The notes under the pieces are model-generated. The model did not search any database, was not told the origin of the DNA, and worked only from the letters and a program-made list of their open reading frames with translations. Positions 45,679-58,435 of a stretch of 64,000 nt of DNA are shown here, piece by piece. Location of the stretch: assembly GCF_963082655.1 (NCBI RefSeq), contig NC_081552.1, positions 58,756,561 to 58,820,560 on the forward strand. The letters are read 5' to 3'. Position 1 is the stretch's first letter, and every line of letters starts with the position of its first letter. Both the position numbers and the translations under genes were made by a program. This DNA comes from Stomoxys calcitrans (taxonomy: Eukaryota; Arthropoda; Insecta; Diptera; Muscidae).

Positions 45679-46578
45679 TTCTTATCCCGACATCTCTTCT
45701 TATGCGAAAAAAAGGATATAAGAAAAGATTTGCTCTGCTATTAGAGCGAGACCTGGAGACCTGTGTAAAATGTCTGCCAATTCGAATAAGAATTGCGCTC
45801 TTTGTGAGCTCAAAAAGTAAAATATGAAGATCGATTTATATGGGAGCTGTATCGGGCTATGGACCGATTCAGACCAAGATAAACACGTATAACAAAATAC
45901 TACGTGCCAAAACTCATTCAAATTGGATAAGAATTGCGCCCTCTAGAGGCTCAAGAAATTAAGACCCCAGATCGGTTTATATGGCAGCTTTATCAGGTTA
46001 TGAACCGGTTTGAACCATACTTGGCACAGTTGTTGGATATCACAACAAAACACGTCGCGCGAAATTTCATTCCAATCGGATAAGAATTGCGCACTCTACA
46101 GGCTCAAGAAGTCAAGACCCAAGATCGGTTTATATGGCAGCTATATCAGGTTATAAACCGATTTGAACCATACTTGGCACAATTGTTGGATATCATAACA
46201 AAACACGTCGTGCAAAATTTCATCCCAATCGGATAAGAATTGCGCACTCTAGAGGCTCAAGAAGTCAAGACCCAAGATCGGTTTATATAACAGCTATATG
46301 AAAACATGGACCGATATGGCCCATTTACAATACCAACCGACCTACACTAATAAGAAGTATTTGTGCAAAATTTCAAGCGCCCAGCTTTACTCCTTTGGAA
46401 GTTAGCGTGCTTTCGACAGACAGACGGACGGGCGGACGGACATGGCTAGATCGACATAAAATTTCACGACGATCAAGAATATATATACTTTATGGGGTCT
46501 CAGACGAATATTTCGAGGAGTTACAATCAGAATGACGAAATTAGTATACCCCCCATCTTATGGTGGAGGGTATAAAAA
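45679..46578 (-). mobile_element. HINE-A lacking its 3' terminus (minus)
   Basis: Begins at TCCCGACATCTCTTCTTATGC just inside the 3' end, then half-monomers, about three monomers, GGAC tract (46417-46441), leader and 5' end at 46578. Confidence 0.77.
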
Positions 46579-48782
46579 TCAATTTGTGTTTTTTTGTAGG
46601 TTTGTTTGTTTGTTTGTATGTTTGTGTGTTCCTTACAGACTCAGAAACGGCTGAACCGATTTTCTTTAAATTTTTACAAATGGTGCATAATGACCCTGTG
46701 GTGAAAATAGGGTACTACATTTTTTGATATCTGAAAGGGGGGCGGACCCTCCCCCTTACCCTAGTTTTCAGAAACGCCAGGTCTCGATGATGGGTGGTGC
46801 GATTTAAGCGAAATTTTGCGTGCTCTCATATTGTACCCTAAAAATGAAAATTTGGTATCCAAATTTTCGGATGGGGTACCTAGGGGGGCCGCCCCACCCT
46901 AAAACCTACCAAACATATATAGACCAATCACGACAATATGGGACTCAAATGAAAAGTATTTAGGATAAGAAAACGTATCTGATATCCAATTGTCGGACCA
47001 AGTGCTAGAGGGACCACCCCAAGCCCCAAAACACCCATAAATCGGACATATTTACCGACCATGGCATTATGGGACTCAAATGAAAGGTATTTGCGAGTAG
47101 AATACGAATCTGATATCCAAATATGGGACCACGTTTCTAGGTTCACCTCTTCCCCAAAACACGCCCAAACTGGAATTATTTACTGACCATGGGAATATGA
47201 AGCTTATATAAAAGGTATTTAAATGTAGAATACGAATCTGATATCCAAATATGGGATAGAGTTTTTGAGGGGCCGCCTCTCACCAAAAACATCACTCAAA
47301 GGGGACAAATTTACGACCGTGGGAATATGGGGCTCAAATGAAAGGTCTTTGGGAGTAAAGCACGATTCTGATATCAATATTCGGAAAAGGTGTCTATGGG
47401 ACCACACCACCCCCACAACACCACCTCTCACCAAAAACATCACCCAAAGGGGACAAATTTACGACCATAGGAATATGAGGCTCAAATGAAAGGTCTTTGG
47501 GAGTAAAGCACGAATCTGATATCAATATTCGCGAAAGTGTCTATGGGACCGCCCCACCCCCACAACACCACCCAAATAGGAAGTATTTTCTGACTATTGA
47601 AATATGAAGCTCAAATAAGAGGGTTTTTAGAGTAGAACGCGAATCGGATATATATTTTCAAGGCCAACTCACTGAGTGGCCGCCCATCCCCCAAAACACC
47701 CCCCTATGGAAATATGGGGCTCAAATAAAAGGTATTTGCGAGTAGACCACGTAGCTGGCATCAACAATAGGGACCAACTGTCTAGGGGGCGTCCCACCAC
47801 CATAACAACCCCCAAATAGGACGTATTTGCTCACCGAGACAATTTGGGTCTTAAAGAAAGTGGAACTAAATATACATATTTCCACATATTTCCTGACTTT
47901 TGCAATAAGGAGTTTAAATGAGATTAGAACTTTTGCAATAAGGAGTTTAAATGAGATTAGAAAGAGAATTTGATATCCAATTTTGAGGACAATGGCGATA
48001 TGGGGTTTAAATAAATGATATATAGATATATGAGAATAGAGCACGTTGCTGATATATTTTCAGGGCTTAGAATTTGGGGGACCAACCCACTCCCCCAAAA
48101 CACCCCTAATTGGGCATATTTACCGACCATGACAATGTGGGGCTTAAATGAAAGGTATTGTGGGGTAGACCAAGAATTGATACCGATTTTCGGGACCAAT
48201 TTTCTGGGGGTATCCCCTTTCTCAAAATACCCCAAAAACAGAAATATTTAGAGACCATCGCAACATGGGGCTCAAATAAAGGTATTTGGGAGTAGAATAC
48301 GAATTTGATATCCAAATGTAGGACCATGTATTTAGGGCATCACCCCTTTCCCAAAACACCCCCAAAGGGAAAAAATTTTCAACCATGCCAATATGTGGCT
48401 CAAATAAAAGGTATTTGATATTAGAAAACGAATTTGATAACCTATTTTAGGGCCATGTGTTTGGGGGACGCCTCATCCTATAAACTCCTCTTAAGCAAAT
48501 GGCAATATGGGGATTAAACAAATGGTATTTGAGAGAGGAGCACGATGCTGATCAGACATCATAAGAATATCGGGCTGAGATGAAGTATTTCAAGAATGGA
48601 GTACACCTTACATCCAAACTTAAATTCCTAGACCAATAAAGATCATATGGGATTCAGATAAAGGCACTTATATTAATAAATTGTTAAACAAGTTAGCATG
48701 GTATATTCCAAGGAAGCTTTTGTTCCATATAAAGTAAAAGAAGGCGCATCGCAGCGGTCCCGGGTCAGCTAGTATAAGAATA
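46579..48782 (-). repeat. Repeat C, nearly complete element (minus)
   Basis: A 2.2 kb unclassified repeat. On its own strand it would begin near 48776 with ACTAGCTGACCCGGGACCGC and end near 46580 with a CAAA-rich tail and ATTTTTATA. The middle is imprecise units of about 130 bp (GGGCTCAAATGAAAGG, CCGACCATGGCAATATGG, CCCCAAAACACCCC). A 148-bp stretch is tandemly duplicated (about 47273-47420 and 47421-47568). Open frames of up to about 107 codons are low-complexity by-products. The tailed end suggests a retrotransposed non-autonomous element, but the class is unproven. Confidence 0.6.
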
Positions 48783-49202
48783 AAAACAAGTAAAGGCGTG
48801 CTAAGTTCGGCCGGCCCGAATCTTATATACCTTCCACCATGGAGCGCATTTGTCGAGTTCTTTTCCCGGCATCTCTTCTTAGGCAAAAAAGAATATAAGA
48901 AAAGATTTGCTCTGCTATTAGAGCGATATCAAGATATGATCCAGTTTGGACCACAAATAAATTATATGTTAGAGACCTGTGTAAAATGTCAGCCAATTCG
49001 AATAAGATTTGCGCCCTTTAGGGGCTCAAGAAGTAATATAGAGTGATCGACCATAATAAACACGTATGATGATGGTCATGAGAGAATCCGTCGTACAAAA
49101 TTTCAGGCAAATCGGATAATAATTGCGATCGGTTTATATGGCAGCTATATCAGGTTATTTGATTTGAACCTTATTTGACATAGTTGTTGAAAGTAACAAT
49201 AA
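48783..49202 (-). mobile_element. HINE-A 3' fragment (minus)
   Basis: Tail, hairpin (TTCGGCCGGCCCGAA), inverted repeat and two half-monomers. It is cut at GAAAGTAACAATAA by the next HINE-A, and no continuation is visible further right. Confidence 0.72.
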
Positions 49203-49845
49203 ACAAGTAAAAGCGTGCTAAGTTCGGCCGGGCCGAATCTTATATACCCTCCACCATGCAGCGCAGTTGTCGAGTTCTTTTCCCGACATCGCTTCTTAGG
49301 CAAAAAGTGATATAAGAAAAGATTTGCTCTGCTATTGGAGCGATATAAAGATATGATCCGGTTTAGACCACAATTAAATTATATGTTGGAGACCTGTGTA
49401 GAATGTCAGCCAATTCGAGTAAGAATTGCGCCCTTTGGGCGCTCAAAAAGTAAAATAGAGAGATCGATTTATATGGGAGCTGTATCGGGCTATAAACAGA
49501 TTTAGACCATAATAAACACGTATGTTGATGGTCAAGAGAGGATCCATCGTACAAAATTTCAGGCAAATCGGATAATAATTGCGACTTCTAGAGGCTCAAA
49601 AAGTCAAGATCCCAGATCGGTTTATATGGCAGCTATATCAGGTTATGAACCGATTTAAACCTTATTTGACACAGTGGTTGAAAGAAAAAATAAAAAACGT
49701 CATGCAAAATTTCAGCCAAATCAGGTAGGAATTGCTCCCTCTAGAAGCTCAAGAAGTCAAGTCCCCAGATTTCTTTATATGACAGCTATATCAGTTTATG
49801 AGCCGATTTGAACCATTTTTGGCACACTTGTTGGATATCATAAAA
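49203..49845 (-). mobile_element. HINE-A (minus), left part of interrupted copy
   Basis: 3' end, half-monomers of the GTGATATAAG subfamily and two monomers, then interrupted at ATATCATAA by the complete HINE-A at 49846-51362. It resumes at 51363. Confidence 0.75.
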
Positions 49846-51362
49846 AACAAGTAAAAGCGTGCTAAGTTCGGCCGGGCCGAATCTTATATACCCTCCACCA
49901 TGGATCGCATTTGTCGAGTCCTTTTTCCGGCATCTCTTCTTAGGCAAAAAAGGATATAAGAAAAGAGTTGCTCTGCTATTAAAACGATATCAAGATATGG
50001 TCCGGTTCGGACCACAATTAAATTATATGTTGGAGACCTGTGTAAAATTTCAGCCAATTCGTATAAGAATTGCGCCCATTGGGGCACACGAAGTAAAATA
50101 GAGAGAACGATTTATATGGGATCTGTATCGGGCTATAGACCGATTCAGACCATAATAAACACGTTTGTTGATGGTCATGAGAGAATCCGTCGTACAAAAT
50201 TTCAGGCATATCGGATAATAATTGCGACCTCTAGGGGTCAAGAAGTCAAGATCCCAGATCGGTTTATATGGCAGCTATATCAGGTTATGAACCGATTTGA
50301 ACCTTATTTGACACAGTTGTTGAAAGTAAAAATAAAATACGTCATGCAAAATTTCAGCCAAATCGGATAGGAATTGCGCCCTCTAGAAGCTCAAGAAGTC
50401 AAATCCCCAGATCTGTTTATATGACAGCTATATCAGGTTATGGACCGATTTCAACCATACTTGGTACATTTGTTGGATATCATAACCAAATACCTTGTGC
50501 AAAAATTCATTTAAATTGGATAAGAACTGTGCCCTCTAGAGGCTCAAGAAGTCAAGACCCAAGATCGGTTTATATGGCAGCTATATCAGGTTATGGACCG
50601 ATTTAAACCATACTTGGCACACTTGTTGGGTATCATAACAAAACACGTCGTGCGAAATTTCATTCTGATCGGGTAAGAATTGCGCACTCTAGAGGGTCAA
50701 GAAGTCAAGACCCAAGATCGGTTTATATGGCAGCTATATCAGGTTATGGACCGATTTGAACCATACTTGGCACAGTTGTTGGATATCATAACAAAACACG
50801 TCGTGCAAAATTTCAATCTGATCGGGTAAGAATTGCGCACGCTAGAGGCTCAAGAAGTCAAGACCCAAGATCAGTTTATATGGCAGCTATATCAGGTTAT
50901 GGATCGATTTAAACCATACTTGGCACAGTTATTGGACATCATAGCAAAACACGTCGTGCAAAATTTCTTTCCAATCGGATAAGAATTGCGCACTCTAGAG
51001 GCTCAAGAAGTCAAGACCCAAGATCGGTTTATATGGCAGCTATATCAAAACATGGACCGATATGGCCCATTTACAATACCAACCGACCTACACTAATAAG
51101 AAGAATTTGTGCAAAATTTCAAGCGGCTAGCTTTACTCCTTCGGAAGTTAGCGTGCTTTCGACAGACAGACGGACGGACGGACGGACGGACGGACGGACG
51201 GACGGACGGACGGACAGACGGACGGACATGGCTAGATCGACATAAAATGTCGCGACGATCAAGAATATATATACTTTATGGGGTCTCAGACGAATATTTT
51301 GAGTAGTTACAATCAGAATGACGAAATTAGTATACCCCCCATCTTATGGTGGAGGGTATAAA
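49846..51362 (-). mobile_element. HINE-A, complete young copy nested in HINE-A
   Basis: Inverted near-identical partner of 40717-42207; coordinates of matching points sum to 92053 up to the GGAC tract. Its tract (about 51161-51229) is 28 bp (seven tetranucleotides) longer. The flanks of the two copies do not match, so they are separate insertions and not part of a larger inverted duplication. Confidence 0.85.
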
Positions 51363-52508
51363 AACGTTCAGCCAAATCGGATAGGAATTGCGTCCTCTAG
51401 AAGCTCAAGAAATCGAGTCCCCAGATCTGTTTATATGACAGCTATATCAGTTTATAAACCGATTTGAACCATTCTTGGCACAGTTGTTGGATATCATAAC
51501 AAAATACTATGTGCAAAATTTCATTCCAATCGGATAAGAATTGCGCACTCTAGAGGCTCAAGAAGTCAAGACCCAAGATCGGTTTATATGGCAGCTATAT
51601 CAGGTTATGAACCGATTTCAACCATACTTGGCACAGTTGTTGGATGTCATAACACAACACGTCGTGCAGAATTTCATTCCAATCGGATAAGAATTGCGCA
51701 CTCTAGAGGCTCAAGAAGTCAAGACCCAAGATCGGTTTATATGGTAGCTATATCAGGTTATGGACCGATTTGAACCATACTTGGCACTGTTGTTGGATAT
51801 AATAAGAAAACACGTCGTGCAAAATTTCATTCTAATCGGATAAGAATTGCGCACTCTAGAGGCTCAAGAAGTCAAGACCCAAGATCGGTTTATATGGCAG
51901 CTATATCAGGTTATGGACCGATTTAAACCATAGTTGACACAGTTGTTGGATATCATAACAAAACACGTTGTGCAAAATTTCATTCTGATCGGATAAGAAT
52001 TGCGCACGCTAGAGGCTCAAGAAGTCAAGACCCAAGATCGGTTTATATGGCAGCTATATCAGGTTATGGACCGATTTGAACCATACTTAGCAAAGTTGTT
52101 GGATATCATAGCAAAACACGTCATGCAAAATTTCGTTCCAATCGGATAAGAATTGCGCACTCTACAGGCTCAAGAAGTCAAGACCCAAGATCGGTTTATA
52201 TGGCAGCTATATCAAAACATGGACCGATATGGCCCATTTACAATACCAACCGACCTACACTAATAAGAAGTGTTTGTGCAAAATTTCAAGCGGCTAGCTT
52301 TACTCCTTCGGAAGTTAGCGTGCTTTCGACAGACAGACGGACGGACGGACGGACGGACGGACAGACGGACGGACATAGCTAGATCGACATAAAATGTCAC
52401 GACGATCAAGAATATATATACTTTATGGGGTCTCAGACGAATATCTCGAGTAGTTACAAACAGAATGACGAAATTAGTATACCCCCCATCTTATGGTGGA
52501 GGGTATAA
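51363..52508 (-). mobile_element. HINE-A (minus), right part of interrupted copy
   Basis: Resumes at TTCAGCCAAATCGGATAGG, then five monomers, GGAC tract (about 52333-52373), leader and 5' end ATGGTGGAGGGTATAAAAA. Confidence 0.78.
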
Positions 52509-52967
52509 AAAAAAGCGAAAAACATTGTGAGCAATAGCAAAATCAATTAAACACGCGGCGTCGGTGTGGAAAAAAAACAACAACAACATAAAATACATAA
52601 AGAACTTTCAAGAAATTGAAAGAACTTGCAACGAATGCAAAAACCGCTACAACGGAACTGAGGCAGGTACATAAGCGCCAACGGGCGTCACACACACATA
52701 CATTCAAGAAGAATTCCAAAGTGAGTACAGGCTGGTTTTTTCGTTTTTGGCACGACAAGCCAACGAAATATATATCTCCACCTTCTGCTGTATGGATGGA
52801 ATTGTTCATGCTTTTTGCTTGACCCTGTATATTTTGTATGTTTTACCCGTGCAACTTTAATTAATTGGAAATTTGTTTGACCCGTGCATATGAAACTTTT
52901 TCGGAAAGATTGTTTTGACCCTGGACTCAAATTTTTTGCGTGTTCATTTATTCTTTGACCCCTTGCG
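52509..52967. other. 460-bp island not matching the local repeats
   Basis: Contains CAACAACAACATAAAATAC, a 68-codon open frame on plus (52616-52822) with basic N-terminal residues and the stretch GWFFRFWHDKPTKYISPP, and three GACCC(T/G)-type phrases (CTTGACCCTGT, TTTGACCCGTG, TTTGACCCTGG). I recognise no domain. It could be LTR or leader sequence of another retroelement, or residual single-copy DNA. Confidence 0.45.
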
Positions 52968-54615
52968 TTTTTATACCCTCCACCATAAGATGGGGGGTAT
53001 ACTAATTTCGACATTCTGTTTGTAACTACTCGAAATATTCGTCTGAGACCCCATAAAGTATATATATTCTTGATCGTCGTGAAATTTTATGTCGATCTAG
53101 CCATGTCCGTCCGTCTGTCCGTCCGTCCGTCCGTCTGTCTGTCGAAAGCACGCTAACTTTCGAAGGAGTAAAGCTAGCCGCTTGAAATTTTGCACAAATA
53201 CTTCTTATTAGTGTAGGTCGGTTGGTATTGTAAATGGGCCATATCGGTTCATGTTTTGATATAGCTGCCATATAAACCGATCTTGGGTCTTGACTTCTTG
53301 AGCCTCTAGAGTGCGCAATTCTTATCCGATTAGGATGAAATTTTGCACGACGTGTTTTGTTATGACATCCAACAACTGTGCTAAGTATGGTTCAAATCGG
53401 TCCATAACCTGATATAGCTGCCATATAAACCGATCTTGGGTCTTGACTTCTTGAGCCTCTAGAGTGCGCAATTCTTATCCGATTGGAATGAAATTTTGCA
53501 CGACGTGTTTTGTTATGACATCCAACAACTGTGCCAAGTATGGTTCAAATCGGTCCATAACCTGATACAGCTGCCATATAAACCGATCTTGGGTCTTGAC
53601 TTCTTGAGCCTCTAGAGTGCGCAATTCTTATCCGATTGGAATGAAATTGTGCAGAACGTGTTTTGTTATTATATCCAACAGCTGTGCCAAGTATGGTTCA
53701 AATCGGTCCATAACCTGATATAGCTGTCATATAAACCGATCTTGGGTCTTGACTTCTTGAGCCTCCAGAGGGCGCAATTCTTATCCAATTTGAATGAATG
53801 TTGGCACGTAGTATTTTGTTATGATATCCAACAACTGTGCCAAATATGGTTTAAATCGGTTCATAACCTGATATAGCTGCCATATAAACCGATCTTGGGT
53901 CTTGACTTCTTGAGCCTCTAGAGGGCGCAATTATTGTAAGATTTAACTAAAATTTTGCAAGTAGTGTTTTGGTATTACTTTCAACAACTATGCTCAGTAT
54001 GATTCAAATCGGTTCATAATCTGGTATAGCTGTCATATAAACCGGTCTTGGATCTTGACTTCTTGAGTCAAGTGATGGCGCAATTCTCATCCGATTTGGC
54101 TGAAATTTTGCATGAGGTGTTTTGTTATGACTTCCAATAATTATGCTAAGTATAGCGTAAATCGATATAGAACCTGATATAGCTGCCATATAAACCAATC
54201 TGGGATCTTGACTTCTCGAACCTCTAGAGGGCGCAATTCTCATCCGATTTGGCTGAAATTTTGTACAAGGCCTTCTCTTCAACATACGTGTCTAGTATGG
54301 TCTGAATCGATCAATAGCTTGATACAGCTCTTATATAAACCTATCTCCCGATTTTGCTTCTTGAGTCCTTACATGGCGCAATTCTTATCCGAATGAACTG
54401 AAATATTACACAATGACTTCTACAATGTCAATCAGCATTCTATTATGGTCCGAATCGGACTATAACTTGATATAGCTCCAATAGGATAACAGTTCTTATT
54501 CAATATTCTATGTTTGTCTAAAAAGAGATACCGCGCATAGAACTCGACAAATGCGATCAATGGTGGAGGGTATATAAGATTCGGCCCGGCCGAACTTAGC
54601 ACGCTCTTACTTGTT
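52968..54615 (+). mobile_element. HINE-A, complete copy
   Basis: 5' end, leader, GTCC tract (about 53107-53143), about seven monomers that become more diverged toward the 3' side, inverted repeat, hairpin and tail ending near 54615. It lies just upstream of the Bel/Pao leader. Confidence 0.82.
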
Positions 54616-55266
54616 TTTTTTAGGCTTGGAACCTCTTTTGCATCAAATTTGTGAACGGTCATTGTGATGTGAAAAGAAGAAGAAGGTTTTGTGATGTGAA
54701 TAGAAGAAATCATTTTCCAACATTTTTGTAAAACAATTTAAAAATAATTTAAAACCCCAGGTCGTTTTTTGACTTTTCAAGCGGCTTTCACAAATAACTT
54801 TAATTTCGACCCACGTATACCATTGCATATATTGAATAGCAAAGTGACTCAGGTTCGCAAAGGAGTAATTAGCTTTATTTTTTGCCAATGAAGATAAGTC
54901 CATTTCGTGAAATCCATATTTTAAAAAGTTTTCGCTTTGTGTATGGAATTTTCACAAAAATTATACGAGTCCCTGGCTAAAGAAACTCTTGCGATTGCTT
55001 GATTTAATATTGCTCGCCGGTTTTGTACTATACAGCTTTGTGTTTTTGTACGAGAGTTATCTGTTTCGTCTTCCATCTTCATATACACCCAACACGAAGA
55101 ATTTGCATACATTTCTCACATTCTGTGCCGAGAAATCGGTATCTGACCCTTCTAAAACGAGATTTCTAGAACGTGGTCATACACCGACTGAGATTACTAT
55201 TTTGTTTATCTTCTCATTATTTGGTTTGATAAAAAATAAAGTTTGAAGCAAGAAATTTTAAACAAA
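54616..55266 (+). promoter_or_regulatory. Bel/Pao 5' leader, probably containing LTR sequence
   Basis: 650 bp with no HINE features between a HINE-A end and the gag ATG. AATAAAG near 55235 could be an LTR polyadenylation signal. No clear terminal TG...CA pair or tRNA-matching primer site, so the LTR assignment is tentative. Confidence 0.4.
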
Positions 55267-56330
55267 ATGGAAAAGGCAAAGTCTAAACGCGATAGATTTG
55301 CAAATAGCGTCAATGATTTAGTGGATTTCGACAACACATTCGCCGCTGCGAGATCCGAAGATAATGTACATAGTCTTAAGGCTCTAAGGGTGGAGTTAGA
55401 TTCATTGTGGGACAATGTCAAAAAATCGTACTTAGATTGTCGCGATCATATCCCCACGGAAGAGGAGACGCCCATTGATAAGAACAAGCTTCGATCTCAT
55501 TATAAAGACGCTCGACAAAGCTTCATGCGAGTCATAGGTTCATTGAATACAGATATTAACGCATTGAAGGATCAAGCTACCCAAGAGAAGATGGAGAGAG
55601 AATCGATGCAACAAGCCAGACCCGAAGATGCAGACTTTACGCCAGTTTCATGACTCCCACCGTTCGACACAGACACATTTAAGGGAGGATACACAGCTTG
55701 GCCAACATTTAAGGACCTCTTCACTGCCATTTATATAAAGAATTTCAAGCTAAGCAATGTTGAAAAACTCTTTCATCTTACCCAGAAAACTGCAGGGGAG
55801 GCGAGGGAGATCATAAGCAACGTTCCTCTAACCAACGAAGGTTTTATACTAGCCTGGTCAAATTTGATTAATCGTTATGAGAATAGAAGAATGCGGGTCA
55901 ATGAACAACTAAAGGTTTTATTAAATTTGCCGAACGTTACGTTAGATTGTTCTTATTCAGTTCAAAAACTACAACGTACAGTGAATAGTTGCATACAGAC
56001 CCTTGAGACACTGTGCGTCGATGTTAAGCAATGGGACCCAATGTTAATTTACCTTTGCCCCGCGAAACTACCAAGACCCTTTTTGAAAGAGTTTGAAAAT
56101 TCATTGGAGGATTGTAAGATTCTCCCAACATGGGCCGAGTTTGATAAATTCCTGTGCCATAAATTTAAAACGCTCGAATCTGTGAGCAACGTTAAACCAT
56201 CGTATAGCAAGCACAATAATCGACAAGAAAATATCAGAAAGGATAAATACGTAAATAGTTTTCACACCAGCACTTTACAAAACATCAAATCGTCAAGGGT
56301 AAAGAAAAGTAATAACCAAAATCAATCCCA
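55267..56330 (+). pseudogene. Bel/Pao gag, degenerate
   Basis: ATG at 55267 (MEKAKSKRDRF) follows AAACAAA; an upstream TTG is not a credible eukaryotic start. The N-terminal part is Lys/Glu-rich and helical. The frame meets a TGA at 55651-55653, then continues in the same phase with FKGGYTAWPTFKDLF and KNFKLSNVEKL, the conserved block found in Bel/Pao gag (DUF1759-type), and RPFLKEFENSL further on. It would form the particle coat that packages element RNA. The frame shifts near 56330, before the zinc-knuckle part. The stop and shift indicate decay, although the remaining blocks are well preserved. Confidence 0.82.
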
Positions 56331-57271
56331 ATGACTCGAAATCAAAATGGTCAAAGTGGTCAAATTTGTAAGGCGACACATTTCATTCGAGATTGCCCAA
56401 AGTTTATCGAAAAGAGCATTAATGATAGAATTCATATTGGGAACACTTCGCATTTGTGTTACAATTGTCTATCGTCGAGTCACGGGGTAAGGGAATGTAA
56501 AAGCAAGTTTTCATGCCGCGAATGCAACTTCCTACATCATACAATGCTACATAAGGGACAAGAGACCCAATCCCGTAATCAGGACCCATTTAGGGAGGCA
56601 GTACAACCTAGTACTAGTGCTGCAGCTTTTACAACTCGTACACAGTCCACACCATACACACAATAGAATAATATTACAACCTTGACCCTTCAGGATAATC
56701 GAATTTGTGAGCATCATCCGGGGGGAACCCTACTCTTTACGGCCGTAGTGCAAATAGAATCAAGAGGACAGTAATTCGATGCCAGGGCTATTATTGACTC
56801 TGGATCGCTGTCTAATTTCATTACGGAAAAACTCAAAAACAAATTGTATCTTCCAACTAAACGAAACTTGGTACACGTCACGGGGCTTAGCCAAATTGTA
56901 GCCGAAACTTCGAACAAAGCATGCCTTTTTAATTTGCGGTCACGTTTAGAACCTAGATTTGAGTTAGAGGTTAGAGCGACTGTCTTGAAGACCCTTCCTT
57001 CTAATTTACCGCCACATAACTTAGACCTAGCACAACTTCGGGATGTTACCAATCTTGATTTGGCAGATCCGAAATTCTTCATTAGCCAACCGGTTGACCT
57101 TCTAATAGGAATGGACATAGGACCTCTTATTTTTGACACTGAATCTCCTATGAAATCAATCGGTTCACTTCTAGCACAGAACACAGTTTTCGGATGGATC
57201 GTTGGTGGACCCATTGCACAAGAAGCAGCGGGTGGTAACCGAATTTCTCTTCATAATACGATATCAATAGA
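56331..57271 (+). pseudogene. Bel/Pao zinc knuckles and aspartic protease
   Basis: First a Cys/His cluster (CYNCLSSSHGVREC, then CRECNFLHHTMLH), zinc knuckles for RNA binding. After a TAG at 56664-56666 and a TAA at 56772-56774 comes the retropepsin-like domain with catalytic DSG (56796-56804) in IIDSGSLSNFI, and later the hydrophobic block VDLLIGMDIGPLIF and VFGWIVGGPI. These are typical of Bel/Pao protease, which would cleave the polyprotein. The frame then runs into a minus-strand HINE-A at 57272, and further codons in that frame (TSKSVLSSAGPN) are HINE sequence, not protease. Confidence 0.82.
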
Positions 57272-58435
57272 AACAAGTAAAAGCGTGCTAAGTTCGGCCG
57301 GGCCGAATCTTATATACCCTCCACCATGGATCGCATTTGTCGAGTTCTTTTCCGGGCATCTCTTCTTTTGGAAAAAAGGATATAAGAAAAGATTTCCTCT
57401 GCTATTATAGCGATATCAAGATATGGTCCGGTTTGGACCACAATTAAATTATATGTTGGATACCTGTGTAAAATGTCACCCAATTCGAATAAGAATTGCA
57501 CCCTTTGGGGCTCAAGAAGTAAAATAGAGAGATCGATTTATATGGGAGCTGTATCGGGCTATAGACCGATTCAGACCATAATAAACACGTATGTTGATGT
57601 TCATGAGAGAATCCGTCGCACAAAATTTCAGACAAATCGGATAATAATTCCGACCTATAAAGGCTCAAGAAGTCAAGATCCCAGACCGGTTTATATGACA
57701 GCTATATCAGGTTATGAACCGATTTGAACCATACTTGGCACAGTTGTTGGATATCATAACAAAACACGTCGTGCCAAAATTCATTCAAATCGGATAAGAA
57801 TTGCGGCCTCTAAAGGCTCAAGAAGTCAAGACCCAAGATCGGTTTATATGACAGCTATATCAGGTTATAGACCGATTTGAACCATTCTTGGCAAAGTTGT
57901 TGAATATCATGACAAAACACGTCGTGCGAAATTTCATTCCAATCGGATAAGAATTGCGCACTCTAGAGGCTCTAGAAGTCAAGACCCAAGATCGGTTTAT
58001 ATGGCAGCTATATTAGGTTATAGACCGATTTGAACCATACTTGGCACAGTTGTTGGATATTATAACAAAACACATCGTGCAAAATTTAATTCAAATCGGA
58101 TAAGAATTGCGCACTCTAGAGGCTCAAGAAGTCAAGACCCAAGATCGGTTTATATGACAGCTATATCAAAACATGGACCGATATGGCCCATTTTCAATAT
58201 TAACTGACCTACACTAATAAGAAGTATTTGTGCAAAATTTCAAGCGGCTAGCTTTACTCCTTCGGAAGTTAGCGTGCTTTCGACAAATAGACGGACGGAC
58301 GGACGGACATGGCTAGATCGACATAAAATGTCACGACGATCAAGAATATATATACTTTAAGGGGAATATTTCGAGTAGTTACAAACAGAATGACGAAATT
58401 AGTATACCCCCCATCTTATGGTGGAGGGTATAAAA
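57272..58435 (-). mobile_element. HINE-A inserted in Bel/Pao pol (minus)
   Basis: Complete copy: tail AACAAGTAAAAGCG, hairpin, inverted repeat, half-monomers, about four monomers, short GGAC tract (58288-58309), leader with a small deletion (TTTAAGGGGAATATT), and 5' end. The pol frame on the two sides joins in phase across an A-A (T-T on the other strand) with no duplicated target. Confidence 0.84.

Noticed and set aside
47721..48235. Open frames of about 100 codons on the minus strand of repeat C
   Set aside because: They are overlapping frames in imprecise repeats without recognisable domain or consistent conservation between units.
40717..51362. One large inverted duplication
   Set aside because: Only the HINE-A copies at the two ends match; the sequence outside them and the flanks differ.
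54989..55246. 85-codon open frame in the Bel/Pao leader
   Set aside because: No domain, not in phase with gag features, and located where LTR/leader sequence is expected.
56844..57410. 188-codon protein continuing past the protease
   Set aside because: The last about 45 codons are HINE-A sequence entered after 57271; only the first part is protease.
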